From Magnolia sinica (taxonomy: Eukaryota; Streptophyta; Magnoliopsida; Magnoliales; Magnoliaceae), in the NCBI RefSeq assembly GCF_029962835.1, contig NC_080589.1, forward strand, positions 20,109,586-20,173,585: a stretch of DNA of 64,000 bases, written 5' to 3'. Position 1 is the first letter of the stretch, and every line of letters begins with the position of its first letter. Under the pieces are notes generated by a model. The model ran no database searches. It saw nothing but the letters and a program-made list of their open reading frames with translations, and was not told the DNA's origin. The position numbers were made by a program, and so were the translations under genes. Shown one piece after another: positions 55,601 to 62,734 of this stretch.

Positions 55601-56024
55601 GTACGATACGTTTCCCAGTATTTGTGATATTATTGACAACATCAATATGTTTCCATATACCATGGGTGTGATACATGTGGAGATAACATACATAAAATAT
55701 TGTTAACAACCACTTAAGCAAGCAATCAGGTTTGGTCAACATGCCTCATGGGTTTGATTTTACTTGCAGGTGCAGAGGTTTATAGTTCAGAACTTCTACT
55801 GAATGGAATCGTCATTCAGAAATTGGAGTATGAGAGGTCAGTAGTACAAATGAACAGAGCAGTCAGTATCTTTCCATTAGCTTCTGAACTTTTGTAATGA
55901 TCATTCCTTTTCTAATGGACCCAGGCATCGACTTTTCACGGATCATGTTAAGAGAACCCGAACGACGATATGGTTAAGAAATGAAGACGGCAATCAGTTT
56001 CATCCTGTAAGCAGACATACATAG
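31587..56024 (+). CDS. PTIP-like tandem-BRCT protein, nine coding exons, 1213 residues
   Basis: Exons by GT-AG signals and phase: 31587-31689, 39983-40441, 46999-47055, 48202-50591, 51388-51660, 51825-51905, 52563-52674, 55770-55836, 55925-56024. They total 3642 nt (1213 codons plus TAG), and every join keeps frame. Residues 1-200 are acidic and carry three GETQ(I/V/L)L repeats (17, 70, 87) and Ser-Asp runs. Residues 207-980 are long, basic and low in complexity, with 'DTQLAAEAMEAL' near 552. From about 985 to the end is a tandem BRCT unit: 'HFIADKFVRTRNMLEA', 'VVTHLWLESC', 'FIDERNYILRDTKKEKE', 'RVFITPNVKP', 'LLILSCEEDYTICVPLLEKG', 'LLNGIVIQKLEYER'. This closely follows BRCT5/6 of animal PTIP as I recall it, and plant proteins annotated as BRCT domain DNA-repair proteins. 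The expected role is nuclear, reading phosphoserine marks at DNA damage. Introns are swollen by transposons, but the coding part shows no damage. Confidence 0.9.
32096..32395 (-). mobile_element. LTR of a Ty3-gypsy remnant (minus orientation)
   Basis: A 300-bp repeat that on the minus strand starts TGATCTGTTTGTACGG and ends TTAGTCTGTTACA, preceded by a G-rich polypurine tract (about 32420-32440). It is homologous over its length to the LTR at 34316-35676, which lies in the opposite orientation. It is the 3' LTR of the gypsy pol remnant next to it. Confidence 0.75.
32396..34310 (-). mobile_element. Ty3-gypsy pol remnant (RNase H and integrase)
   Basis: On the minus strand it shows in order: an RNase H part with 'LSTYEKELLALAF' (34302-34030); the integrase zinc-binding end and core, including 'RDPTFTS', 'SSAYYPQTDGQSE' and 'WYNT' (about 33900-32960); and the C-terminal chromodomain-like part with 'PPEARIHTVFHV' and 'VLVKWQG' (32840-32488). 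It is a broken fossil with many breaks, and reverse transcriptase, protease and gag are missing on this side. It lies in intron 1 of the BRCT gene. Confidence 0.8.
34432..34572 (+). mobile_element. SINE, 5'-truncated, with 13-bp target duplication
   Basis: Bounded by the direct repeat TCAACAAATAGAA (34419-34431 and 34573-34585). Near its start is the B-box-like 'GGTTCGATTCCCC' of a tRNA-derived head; the A box is absent, so it is truncated at the 5' side. It ends in an A-rich tail (about 34556-34571). It lies inside a gypsy LTR, which reads on correctly once it is removed. Confidence 0.72.
34619..35511 (+). mobile_element. TRIM-like small LTR element with internal tandem repeats
   Basis: Two long direct repeats (about 34619-35107 and 35157-35511), each starting TGAT and ending (T/A)TCA, enclose only about 50 bases. 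These hold TGGTATTAGAAC, resembling a tRNA-Met primer binding site. Within the repeats a unit of about 131-135 bp with 'gtggggtagcccgtgggatg' is present in three copies on the left and two on the right. The whole is flanked by AGTTGAT. There is no coding capacity, as expected of a TRIM. The exact boundaries are uncertain by a few bases. Confidence 0.5.
35677..38480 (+). mobile_element. Ty3-gypsy gag-protease remnant, split by a hAT-like element
   Basis: After the primer binding site, the plus strand reads as gypsy gag, then a spacer with a retropepsin-type region near 36670-36950 ending in 'LGGRDVILG'. After the hAT insertion (36962-38345) it resumes with 'LRTLGPI' and 'DFSNLSMQFTL', the usual continuation of gypsy pol after the protease. 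Similarity ends near 38480. A broken fossil with many breaks and no reverse transcriptase. Confidence 0.72.
36962..38345. mobile_element. hAT-like non-autonomous element with TAGAGCTGGGCA ends
   Basis: Ends TAGAGCTGGGCA and its inverse; flanking 8-mers ATCCTAGG (36954-36961) and GTCCTAGG (38346-38353), a 7/8 match. The 1384-bp body has subterminal 'gatccgatc' words on both sides and no transposase frame. An internal duplication near 36970-37260 repeats 'gacggtctggatcggtg.ggcttgagttagatatttcagatccg'. The gypsy sequence on either side joins across it. Confidence 0.85.
38481..39982 (+). other. Right part of intron 1
   Basis: 38485-38790 is dense in 'gggttgggtt' and 'acccaaccc' words, like the element-like block at 50815-51150 in intron 4, and is probably a relative of it. 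The rest to the exon 2 acceptor has no gene or clear element. Confidence 0.4.
39983..40441 (+). CDS. BRCT gene exon 2
   Basis: A 459-nt exon, phase 1 at both ends, encoding residues 35-187. It holds the second and third GETQ(V/L)L motifs, each followed by a Glu/Asp-Asp acidic stretch, and several Ser-Asp and Ser-Thr-Asp-Glu clusters suited to casein kinase 2. Acceptor 'ccaaaatag', donor 'CCAG|GTCAGT'. Confidence 0.85.
40442..41059. other. Intron 2, left part
   Basis: No gene or clear repeat boundary seen. Confidence 0.35.
41060..41440 (+). mobile_element. RTE-type LINE fragment
   Basis: The translation includes 'MVFIDLEKAYDRV' (41080-41118), then a piece like the plant RTE 'VRTT.G....FPI.VGLHQGS..SP.LFALVMDELTRHLH' block near 41220-41340. 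Short and decayed; lies in intron 2. Confidence 0.65.
41441..41944. other. Intron 2 stretch with a CA/CG microsatellite
   Basis: No gene. Contains 'cccccccaacacacacacacgcgcgcgc' near 41912-41940 (listed as a composition feature) and a local duplication 'aataaccaatacaggttatc' near 41530-41560. Confidence 0.4.
41945..42715. mobile_element. Fold-back element, family 3 (GGTATC...GATACC ends)
   Basis: The left end 'TGTCGGTATCAGCCGGCG' and right end, inverted, 'AATATCGGTATCATATCGG' are imperfect inverted repeats rich in 'ggccgata'. A second, more decayed copy is at 46225-46875. No coding capacity and no clear target duplication. Probably a MITE. Confidence 0.5.
42716..43159. other. Intron 2 stretch with a poly-A/poly-purine run
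   Basis: No gene. A purine-only stretch at about 42805-42865 is the main feature. Confidence 0.4.
43160..43350. repeat. Degenerate minisatellite, left half
   Basis: Units like 'catgtggcacattgg(g)ca.atatagggcacttgaagatg' repeat with a spacing of about 40-55 bases. The array continues at 44496-44790 and was split by the family 2 insertion between. Confidence 0.6.
43351..44495 (+). mobile_element. hAT-like non-autonomous family 2, near full length
   Basis: Starts TAGTGTTTTCAGTAAC and ends with the inverse of CAATGTTTTTCATATC; 1145 bp. It has all family landmarks in order: 'gatatatcctac'/'gggcgatacgaaac', 'tttggaggagatgagctgag', 'caaacatgtatataacttga', and the final 'ttccaagggtgcgatac'. GTGGTAAG (43339-43346) and GTGGTATG (44496-44503) look like the 8-bp target copies, with four extra bases before the left end. 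Confidence 0.7.
44496..44790. repeat. Degenerate minisatellite, right half
   Basis: Continues the array of 43160-43350 with 'cacatgttgcacattgacatgtgaggcatttgaagatg' type units. Confidence 0.6.
44791..46224. other. Intron 2 stretch without genes
   Basis: No gene seen. A local duplication of 'cattgaga.a.tgctatta..tggaggct' lies at about 45117-45150 and 45207-45240, and an 'acatacat' rich part at 45055-45185. Confidence 0.45.
46225..46875. mobile_element. Fold-back element, family 3, decayed copy
   Basis: Shares 'gatacgggtatcggccgatacggg' style ends and internal 'accatgt.t.c..tggt..at.a.a.cagtc..t' words with 41945-42715. A perfect 10-bp inverted repeat (TAATGGTGGT...ACCACCATTA) lies near its left end. 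Boundaries approximate. Confidence 0.4.
46999..47055 (+). CDS. BRCT gene exon 3 (57-nt microexon)
   Basis: Acceptor 'tcttccattcag', donor 'CCTG|GTATGT'. It encodes 19 residues (Ala-Arg-His-His...Asn-Pro) with no stop and preserves phase 1 on both sides, so skipping it would keep the frame. It is supported by splice signals and phase only. Confidence 0.7.
47180..47748. mobile_element. hAT-like MITE, family 1 second subfamily, perfect target duplication
   Basis: Both ends read CAGTGTTTTAAA inward, flanked by ATTGTGAT on both sides (47172-47179 and 47749-47756). 569 bp, in intron 3 of the BRCT gene. Internal sequence matches the copies at 18185 and 63093 rather than those at 16599 and 19337. 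Confidence 0.9.
47757..48201. other. Right part of intron 3
   Basis: No gene or element boundary seen; ends in the exon 4 acceptor 'tgctgactcag'. Confidence 0.4.
48202..50591 (+). CDS. BRCT gene exon 4 (large central exon)
   Basis: 2390 nt, residues 207-1003. It encodes the Ser/Lys-rich central region with many basic patches (for example 'KRKGSNF', 'KGKRTRRN'), the conserved-looking 'DWIDSHEDEGGGEFFSKRKD' near 424 and 'DTQLAAEAMEAL' near 552. It ends in the first strand of BRCT1 ('MASVSVLFSHHLGEDIIKQQRK'; given here as two halves, 'MASVSVLFSHH' and 'LGEDIIKQQRK'). Donor AAAG|GTAGTT, phase 0. Confidence 0.92.
50815..51150. mobile_element. Element-like block rich in (A)CCCAACC words, intron 4
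   Basis: Begins 'TAGGGTGCTACTCAGG' and ends 'GTTGCAGCCCTT', which inverts to AAGGGCTGCAAC. Such ends fit a short hAT-like MITE, and the body is full of 'gggttgggtt' subterminal words. The flanking 8-mers do not match well, so the assignment is tentative. Confidence 0.4.
51388..51660 (+). CDS. BRCT gene exon 5 (BRCT1)
   Basis: Encodes most of BRCT1: 'ILARLGVSTASSSWDATHF', 'ADKFVRTRNMLEAVALGKP' and 'VVTHLWLESC', with the conserved BRCT Trp. The start is one of two acceptors, TAG|AAG|ATT, three bases apart (51388 or 51391). It ends TTACAG|GTTGTT, phase 0. Confidence 0.88.
51825..51905 (+). CDS. BRCT gene exon 6
   Basis: 27 codons beginning 'DKRVFITPNVKPGREVV', the first strand of BRCT2 ('YITPG' in animal homologues). 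Acceptor 'aacctcttcag', donor CCAG|GTATAA. Confidence 0.88.
52196..52311 (-). mobile_element. tRNA-derived SINE, minus strand
   Basis: On the minus strand it starts 'CAACCCATGGCTCAGTGG' (A-box-like TGGCTCAGTGG) and continues to 'GGTTTGAGTAACC', a B-box-like word. It ends in an A-rich tail (plus strand t-run at 52190-52206). ATCACT occurs on both sides as a short possible target duplication. Lies in intron 6. Confidence 0.6.
52563..52674 (+). CDS. BRCT gene exon 7
   Basis: Encodes 'AMERIGRSAMKDDKIPDNLL' and 'ILSCEEDYTICVPLLEKG', the second half of BRCT2 ('ILISCE.D' in animal PTIP). Donor AAAG|GTAAAG, phase 1. Confidence 0.9.
53050..53330. repeat. Telomere-like (TTTAGGG) words in intron 7
   Basis: Several plant telomere units or near-units: 'ATTTAGGGTTTTAGGGTTTG' at about 53250-53270 and 'TTTAGGGTTAGGGTTAGGG' at about 53301-53319, with further single 'TTAGGGTTT' words at 53093 and 53125. 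Surrounding sequence is 'gaaattgggg'-like degenerate variants. It is a short interstitial patch. Confidence 0.6.
53331..53995. other. Intron 7 stretch without genes
   Basis: No gene seen; contains 'gtaggccacaccattt'-type dispersed repeat words. Confidence 0.4.
54136..54838 (+). mobile_element. Pack-type hAT element carrying a gene fragment
   Basis: Ends TAGGGGTGTCAACGG and its inverse TAGGGGTGTCAATGG; flanking 8-mers CCGATATC (54128-54135) and CCAATATC (54839-54846), a 7/8 match. The 703-bp body has 'gcccaagcccagcc' subterminal repeats on both sides and, in the middle, a 124-codon open frame that resembles a WRKY gene (54288-54662). Confidence 0.82.
54288..54662 (+). pseudogene. Captured fragment of a WRKY group IIe-like gene
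   Basis: The frame starts 'MEGWDLEAVIRGCG', which closely resembles the N-terminus of WRKY22/27/29-type factors ('WDL.AVVRGC'), followed by an acidic/Pro stretch ('EEDPFSFLPP'). Near its end is 'VPQSRKLKQ', like the 'P(K/Q)SRKRKNQ' that precedes the WRKY domain in group IIe. The WRKYGQK domain itself is absent, and the last 20 codons run into hAT terminal sequence. Known: WRKY factors bind W-boxes through the missing domain, so this piece could not act as one. Inference: exon capture by the hAT element. Whether it is transcribed is unknown. Confidence 0.6.
55770..55836 (+). CDS. BRCT gene exon 8
   Basis: 67 nt encoding 'AEVYSSELLLNGIVIQKLEY'. Acceptor 'ttttacttgcag', donor GAGAG|GTCAGT, phase 2. 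Confidence 0.88.
55925..56024 (+). CDS. BRCT gene exon 9 (terminal)
   Basis: Acceptor 'aatggacccag'. Encodes 'HRLFTDHVKRTRTTIWLRNE' and then 'DGNQFHPVSRHT' to TAG at 56022-56024. A GT at 56007 ('CATCCT|GTAAGC') is a strong alternative donor, so a longer product with a further exon is possible, though none was found in the next kilobases. Confidence 0.8.
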
Positions 56025-57495
56025 GTTTTTCTTTTTCTTTTTCTTTTCTTTTTCTTTTTCTTCTTCTTCTTCTTCTTTTTTTTTTTTTTTTGCCCCTGCT
56101 TCCCATCATTGCTTCTCATCTTCTCTTCTCTCCTAGGGAGGTTTTTTTTTTTTTTTTAAATGTATTTATTGTGAATGTGTTAGATAAGTGGGTTGGGAAT
56201 TAAGGTACAAATGAATATTGTACAGTACACTTGTTTGTATTTCAATGGAAAATCATGTAATGTTTTGTGCATCTTCTTCTTTTTTTTTGTGCTCAGTTTT
56301 CTTTTATATTATCTGACTTCCGATAAAAGCACGTAGTTTTCATATCTTTATATAATTCATGAAAATAAATAAATCTTTTTTTTCTTTATGAACACGATTT
56401 CGGCAAAATACCTGGACGTTATAAGCGAATGCGGATGACTCGAAAATGTAGAATCATCAGTATATAATTGACAAAGGGGAAATGATATTCATATGCCGTG
56501 TTTTTTACTCGTTGATTAACTGTGGGGCCTGTTTGTCGGTGATCCAGATTGTTCATCTGATGGTTCCCATGTGAGTGTGAGATTCCTCATAAACTCCCCA
56601 AGATGAAACAATCGTAATCTGTTGATCTATATATCCTGCCAAGATAAAAAAATGGAGCAATGGTCTACATAGCCACAGCTAAATAAAGAATACTGAATGT
56701 GGGAGTGGTACGATCTTCCAACTTACGAGATTTTTGGGAACCCCATCTATTCACATTGGGTTTTATTAGATGAATTATCCTTTATTTCTTCTATTTTGAA
56801 TCATTTGTTCTTGATGGTATTAACATCTGAATTGTTTTCAGTAGGATGGTGTTGACAAAAGACAATAAGACGTGGCTGTTAATATGGGTTTCTGAGGCAG
56901 GCTTGGGCTTAAAATAAATGGGGGGTGGGTTGGATTCAGGTTAGAAAATGTGGCCCGTTTAAGTAAACAAGTTGGGCTTTGATTGCTCCCTACCCGACCT
57001 GACCCTGCCGATATAGTTATTAATGGGCTGGTACAGATGACCTGGCCTGACTCAACACGAAACCCTAAATAAATAAATAGAAAAAATAAGTAGGTGCATC
57101 AACATGATGTATGTATCCACTAATTGGATTCTGTAGGGCTGTGAATAGCAGCTGAAGCCAACCCCCGTCTTATTAGCCTGTAGACAGCCTTGGGATTGAG
57201 CTGCCATACCTTTAATCGCATATTCCAAAACTCACCTGATTACAATTAAATAGGTTGGGTTAGGTCGGGCATGGGTTTGCTGACTTTTAAATAGGTCGGG
57301 TTGTAGTGGGTCATGGGTTGGACTTAGCTTTGGAGATTTTAAGTGAGTTGGATCGGGCCACATGGTAATGGGTCATGAGTCGGATTGAGGCAGAATTCTT
57401 GGCTCATTTTTACTAAATGGATCGCCTATTATGTTCATCCGTAGCAGGCTGCATGCAACACATAGTTACATGTGGATCTTATGTATCCACAACTG
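56025..57495. other. 3' flank of the BRCT gene
   Basis: Contains probable 3' UTR, long pyrimidine/T runs (56033-56155), and from 56860 to 57420 a block of 'gggttggatc', 'gggtcatgggttgg' words like hAT subterminal regions without clear ends. No gene. Confidence 0.4.
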
Positions 57496-57503
57496 ATTGG
57501 ACC

Positions 57504-57972
57504 TAGGGTGGGCAGGCCACCAGGCTAGAGCTGGGCTGAGGTTAGCCCTGGTCCAAGCCCTAATGGGCTAATGAGGCCCCAGCCCTAGCCCTCACCCAAG
57601 AAGGCTTGGCTAGGGCTTTGCTCAGTCCCGAAGTTAAAGATAAGTTACATGTCCAATTGGTGTATATTTGTTATCATCTAAAGTGGGGTTCACAATTTGG
57701 TAGTTTATAAGGGCCCGTGTATCACCCATCACACTATTAGAGTAGTAAATAGTTCTTCATATTACTATATACACTGGTATACAAAATCTATAGACTACGT
57801 TGCCAATACCTACATACTATACAGTATATACTATGGGGGCCAGGCCGAGCTATTCATAAGCCCTGTGCCAGTGTGGCCTGATGAACACTGTACCTAATTT
57901 CAAGCCCTAGCCCAGCCCTTGGGTGAAGTTTAGTGGGTCGAGCCCTAGCCCATGAGAGCTGGTCCACCCCTA
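57504..57972. mobile_element. hAT-like MITE with TAGGG(G)TGG ends, perfect target duplication
   Basis: Starts TAGGGTGGGCAGG and ends with the inverse of TAGGGGTGGACCAG. It is flanked by ATTGGACC on both sides (57496-57503 and 57973-57980). 469 bp; no coding capacity beyond chance frames. Confidence 0.9.
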
Positions 57973-57980
57973 ATTGGACC

Positions 57981-58867
57981 ACCCATTTAAGTTGAGTCTA
58001 CTCTTCATGGGTTCCCTTGAAAAATTCACGCTAATCAGATGATCCAAACTCCTGAGTGAATAGCATGCCAAAGAGGACAGATGTTTAGGACCATCTGATC
58101 GTCCCATTTTTGCATACTAGTTGAATGGTCAGTCCAGATGGGTGATGTGGATGCCATCAATTCCAGATGCAACTACATGCATGGAAAGCCTTCCAAACAT
58201 TTAACCCACTAGATCACTTCTACTTTATAAATTCGCCAACCATCCATGTTCAATGTACACGTGGCTCGTGTGGAATTGACAGTTTGGGCTTTGATCATCT
58301 ACACGATGGGGTCCACTTTATGTACAGCTTGAATGATTTGAAACGGAAGGGATTGCCTGTGACCCCCAGGGCACAGAAATATACCTGTGCCAGGGGCTGT
58401 GAGGGGTCCACAGAGATGTCCGTGACAAATCCACTCCCTCCATCCGTTTTGAATGACCAAATTAGGATAGGGGTCTAAAAATCAGATAGATCCAAAACTC
58501 AGGTGGGCCACACAAACGAAACTGTAGGAACGGAAATGTTCAGCGTTGAAACCTTCCTGGAGCTGACCATGATGTTTATGTCATCCAAACATTTCATAGG
58601 ATTATTACCACTCGGATAAACTCTGTAGGCACAAATATCATCCTCATACAAAACTTATGTCATGCCCAGCTGTCCAATCCCCACTGTTTTTGTGGTATGG
58701 CCCACATGAGTTTCACATGGAAAATTAACAAACAGAATCATCATCATCAAGAAAGCCTTATTGCAAGTAATTGGAAGCAGATACATGGGATCCTGTTTCA
58801 ACATTCTACTCTGTCACAAACCATTTCCTTATTAAACCATGGGTCCTTTTAAGTCTTTTCTTACTGC
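57981..58867. other. Unassigned stretch with MITE-like sequence
   Basis: No gene. 58340-58740 has the 'cacaggtgggccacac', 'ccgttttgaatg' and 'tatggcccacatgag' words of fold-back repeats seen elsewhere here, with a palindrome 'ccccagggcacag ... ctgtgccagggg' near 58360-58400. Ends not resolved. Confidence 0.4.
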
Positions 58868-59060
58868 CTCCACCCATGTATTTCACCACCCACTAAGCCC
58901 ACATGATGAGATGGTTGGGCAATTTAAAGGATTGATAATCTCTTTAATGGATCCATATTCTCTGGGACCCACATGAGGAGATGGTCTACAATTCAAAGCT
59001 ATTGGGAGGTATTTCACCACCCACTGGGGCCCACATGTTGAGATAGTCTAAAAATTAAGG
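58868..59060. repeat. Short tandem-like repeats 'cacccact..gcccacatg.tgagat'
   Basis: The word 'tatttcaccacccact' followed by 'cccacatg(a/t)(t/g)gagat(g/a)gt' occurs at about 58878 and 59010, with a partial unit near 58968. A small local duplication. Confidence 0.6.
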
Positions 59061-59393
59061 GAAATCAGAGCTGCAATTGCACCCAGATCAGCCGATCGGC
59101 AATTGCCCACCGCTGTTGAAGGAGTGTGCATCCGACCTACATCTTGGACCTTTTGGTAGATGCAAGCCCCGCTCAGACCATACCTGGCTCAAAGATGGCT
59201 GGACAGCCCACCTTAGTCGCAACCGTATAAAGAAAGGCGCCTACTACGTTAATCTTCAATCCAAGGTTAAAATAAAAATGCCATGGCAGTTACATAATTG
59301 GATAATTGCAGTTACTACAGTTTAAATTCAATGGAACATTGAATGGCATCAGGTTCGTAGTAAAGTCCACTTCTTTTTTTTTGGGGTTTAGCT

Positions 59394-59397
<4 letters not shown>

Positions 59398-59478
<81 letters not shown>

Positions 59479-59479
59479 T
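59398..59479. repeat. Long compound microsatellite (CT)n(AT)n
   Basis: Nearly sixty bases of CT units followed by about twenty bases of AT units without interruption; likely highly variable between individuals. Confidence 0.97.
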
Positions 59480-60046
59480 CCACTTTTTTCTCTCTCATGA
59501 GGGTTGTTACTGTTGCAAAGCAGCAGAAAAATTCAGCCATCATCAGGTTGTAAACCTGTTACAGTATAATATAACAGCAACGGTTAACCTTCTAAAATAG
59601 TGGTGACTCATTCATGTGACGCGTTGCATACATGAACAGCAAACCTGGACCATCCAAATCATTGGGTCCACAGTAGATGGAGCACACAGACAGAAGTTCA
59701 GGAAAAAAAATACGGTCAGCAGTCCAAATTCAACGGGAGATTTCAAATGGTTCGTATCGTATGCATATTCGGGCCACACTCCATTGACATTGGAGACCTA
59801 TTGAGTGATCCACATTGCCACACATGCATTCCATGCGTACAATGAATGAATCACCACCATCTTAAAAGTGGTGGAACTATCATAGTTACTAGGAAATCCT
59901 GGAAACAGTATTCGGAAGGCGGTTGGGTGTTGAAAATCTTTCAGTGTCCTTATCTCATTTTACTCAAAATGGGTCTACAACAATCATCAATATATACACA
60001 CAACATTATCATAAGATGTAGAGAATATAAGCTCATTCTGCTTCAA
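59480..60046. other. Unassigned stretch, possible 3' UTR of a minus-strand gene
   Basis: No coding region seen. If the exon at 60047-60193 is real, the part next to it would be its 3' UTR. Confidence 0.3.
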
Positions 60047-60193
60047 TCATACCGAACTAGAGTCCATCCGTTGTGTCCGAATAAGCTGAGCTCTTCTAGC
60101 AAGAACAAGAAGAAACAATGCATTGATGGCCAATGCAGCTCCGAGGCCAGCAAATGACGAAAACAGTATGGCATAGATTGCTCTGATTTGAAT
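60047..60193 (-). CDS. Candidate terminal exon of an unidentified membrane protein
   Basis: On the minus strand a pyrimidine-rich run ends in 'ctccttgtag' directly before an open stretch of 48 codons ending in TGA (60049-60047). It encodes 'IQIRAIYAILFSSFAGLGAA' then 'LAINALFLLVLARRAQLIRT' and a short hydrophilic tail 'QRMDSSSV'. That is a hydrophobic helix of about 25 residues followed by Arg-Arg, as in a C-terminal transmembrane anchor with a short cytosolic tail. An in-frame stop in the pyrimidine run shows that an intron must end here if it is coding. I found no upstream exon in the 3.8 kb to the window edge. I do not recognise the family; it could also be a chance frame or captured piece. 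Confidence 0.45.
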   Translation of the reverse strand: MQIRAIYAILFSSFAGLGAALAINALFLLVLARRAQLIRTQRMDSSSV

Positions 60194-60758
60194 CTACAAG
60201 GAGAAAAAGAAAACAGAAAAAGAAAAACACTTACTCGAGTCAAGAGTCCCAGAATAGAAAAACTTTGATACTCTGGCAGAGTTGGTGCATGACACACAGT
60301 CACTTAGAACTAGAACACATGGCATACAAATAGTCAAATTAAACTGTCTAACTTATGGTACCCAGTGTAGATGTATCATGAACCAAAAATTAAGTTTATT
60401 TCATTAACTGACTCTCTGATTTGTGGAGATTTATTGGACGGTTAAAAATGAGAAATATCCAATGTTCCTATTTCCCCAAACAAGTGTCCATGAATCAAAC
60501 ATTAGGGTTACCAACCAATTTGATTTTGGGTTGTGACTTGGCGACAGTGAGCTGCACAATCTAGTCGGTTATTCGAGTTAATATATGCCATGTACAATTT
60601 CTTATTGCCTGCAGATAAAGCGTCATACACAGCCTGCTAATTGTATTACTCCTAGCCTGAGAATATACAAAGGATCCTCGAGCTTTTGGGTTTCCAAACC
60701 TTTGGTCAAATTCGAACTGCTGTGGGTGGACCATGACCCAAGAGTAGACAACCCTAAC
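60194..60758. other. Unassigned stretch upstream of the candidate exon
   Basis: No further minus-strand exon could be made out. Ends where a family 2 element begins. Confidence 0.3.
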
Positions 60759-61595
60759 CAATGTTTTCAATATTGACGATATCGGCTGATATATCCCACA
60801 ATATATTTTGTATCCCGTTTGCACAATACGAAACGCACAGGTAGTGCTGAAATATTCCACATGTTCGATCCACTGAGCATTTTCAATTTTTTATCCTCTT
60901 TTTTTTTTTTGGAAATTATGTTAAATCAGTGTCAAATGGTTATAAATCCATTGGTTTTTTATATTTTGCATGAAAAATCATGGAGTTGGAGCATTGATTT
61001 TGAAATCCATTGGTTCTACATGTTCTCCATGTTTTTTTTTTAAAAAATTTCCTTCAACCAACTGTTAATTGAGACTAATTTCGAAGTATGTAGGAGTACT
61101 TGATGAAATGATCATTAAAAACGCTAATTTCGAAATTTGAGTGTCGGTGGTCCGATTTGGGAAAAATTGGAAATTTCCCTAATTTCTCCCAAATTGCTTG
61201 CAATGTTGAACTCCAAATGTGAAATCAAGCATGTATGAGAGCCGATCTACTGATTTGTCAAGTCCTTGTCAATTTTCATAAAATAAAAATAATTTTTTAA
61301 TTAAAAATTAATATAAAAAAATTATTATTTTTTGAAATTTCCCTTTAACCAACTGTCAATTGAGACTAATTTCGAAGCATTTAGGAGTGTTTGATAAAAT
61401 GATCATCACATACATTTCACATACATTCTGATTGTTATGCATTCAATTTGAATATAGTTGCACTAGTTTAGGCAGACAACGCATAACTTAGGACCCTATA
61501 CAAAGGAAACCTATTATGTGCACTTCTTTTTTGAGATGTTATGATTTAAAAGTGTGTATTAAGGTCTTTTTTTAACAATCCCAATAATTAACGGT
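60759..61595 (+). mobile_element. hAT-like family 2 copy, right end lost
   Basis: Starts CAATGTTTTCAATATTG and then has 'gatatatcccacaatatat', 'ggaaattatgttaaatc.gtgtcaaat' and the later 'agtgtgtattaaggtctttttttaacaatc'. The final 'ccaagggtgcgatac' block and right terminal repeat are missing. An internal duplicate of 'accaactgt.aattgagactaatttcgaag' occurs at about 61056 and 61336. Confidence 0.6.
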
Positions 61596-62161
61596 CTTTT
61601 CTTTCTTGAAGGGTAATAAACTAATTTTATTAAACACTGCTTGACAAGTTACAATACAACAAAGAATACATCTGAGCAGAGAAAACAGAGAGGGATTACA
61701 ACCCAAATAAGAAGCAAGCATCATGAATGTGAACATTTTTTTACCCTATTACCCACTAGTGTTTTGAATAGCGCCTGTAGCATAGCGGTAGCGTACGTAA
61801 CTATGACGCTACATAGTGTTAGCAAATAGCGTAAATTCCCTGTAGCATATGTAGCATTGTAGCATACAAGTAGCATATGTAGCAAACACTACATTTTTCT
61901 TTTAATAAAAGATGATTGTATTTTGTATTTTTTTTTTTACTTAATACTAAACCTTTGGGATTTTATTTTTTTTTTATTTTTCATACTTGTGACTTGTAGT
62001 TTCAATTAAATATTATTAATTAAAGTGGTTTGCTTGGCAAGTTGTTGATGTGATAATGATTTGATTTGGTTAATACATGTGGATTGGCTATAGATAAATG
62101 TTTATTAATAACTTGTTTGAACATGCTTATACTTGAAAAAATGAATAAACTTTTAGGTGTA

Positions 62162-62162
<1 letters not shown>

Positions 62163-62201
<39 letters not shown>
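62163..62201. repeat. TA dinucleotide microsatellite
   Basis: About nineteen TA units at the junction of the family 1 left half and the next inserted element. Similar TA runs mark the other junctions at 63076-63092 and 63462-63482. Confidence 0.95.
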
Positions 62202-62205
<4 letters not shown>

Positions 62206-62728
62206 CGGAAATGGTACTATGAGGTCGACCTCATGGGAACTTCCCATGAGGTCAAGCTATGTGAGCCCCACCGTGATGTATGTCGAACATCAACACCGTG
62301 CATTATGTGATATCCCAAAAATCAGCTGTAAACAGAACTCAGGTGGGCCATACCATCTAAAACCATGCGAAGACATGCCTAAAACTTATAAAAGTACTTG
62401 GTGGGGCCCACCTGAGTTTTGGATGCGGTTGAAACTGTCTGACCCCTCATCTAAGTGGGACACACACAATGGATGGTATGGATTTAGGAACCACATCTTG
62501 GTGGGCCCAATAAATGATTATGAATGTTTTAATGGGAGAATAACTCCACTGTTATATGTGGTGTGGCCCAGCCAAGTCATGGATTAACTTGATTTTTAAG
62601 CTCGTGGCCCACCATGGAATGGTGCATCTGACTGATGGTGTTGATGTTTGACACACATCACGGTGGGGCCCACAAGCTCAACCTCATGGGAAGTTCCCAT
62701 GAGGTCAACCTCATAGTAACATTTCCCA
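62206..62728. mobile_element. MITE with long terminal inverted repeats (GGAAATG.TACTATGAGGT)
   Basis: The first 75 or so bases ('GGAAATGGTACTATGAGGTC' onward, including the palindrome CATGGGAACTTCCCATG) are inverted at the other end. Both arms lead into 'gtgagccccaccgtgatgta' type sequence. 523 bp, no coding capacity. The target duplication cannot be read because it lies in TA repeats. The long inverted repeats suggest a Mutator-like or other fold-back MITE. Confidence 0.75.
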
Positions 62729-62734
62729 CATATA

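Larger units (their letters stand above)
53996..55702 (+). mobile_element. hAT-like family 2 copy, carrying a nested hAT element
   Basis: Left of the nested element are tandem 'tgatatcatgatattatcaataatataggccaatac' type units (described as three units of about 50-55 bases, 54010-54130). Right of it is the family 2 3' part: 'agtttcaccggaaattccac', 'gatattattgacaacat' and 'ccatgggtgtgatac', ending near 'aaaatattg'. Outer target duplications were not found. Confidence 0.5.

Noticed and set aside
56007-56008. Alternative donor (CCT|GTAAGC) in the last BRCT exon
   Set aside because: It is a good donor by sequence, but no downstream exon with matching phase was found and the frame ends cleanly at 56024 with the BRCT2 fold complete.
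60194-60240. A very short intron (about 41 nt) joining GACTCGA|GTAAGTG on the minus strand to the candidate exon at 60193
   Set aside because: It is shorter than plant introns normally are, and the sequence upstream of it has a stop in the joined frame.
62066-62587. 173-codon open frame across the TA repeat and the inverted-repeat MITE
   Set aside because: It crosses three different repeat elements and a microsatellite, so it cannot be an old gene.
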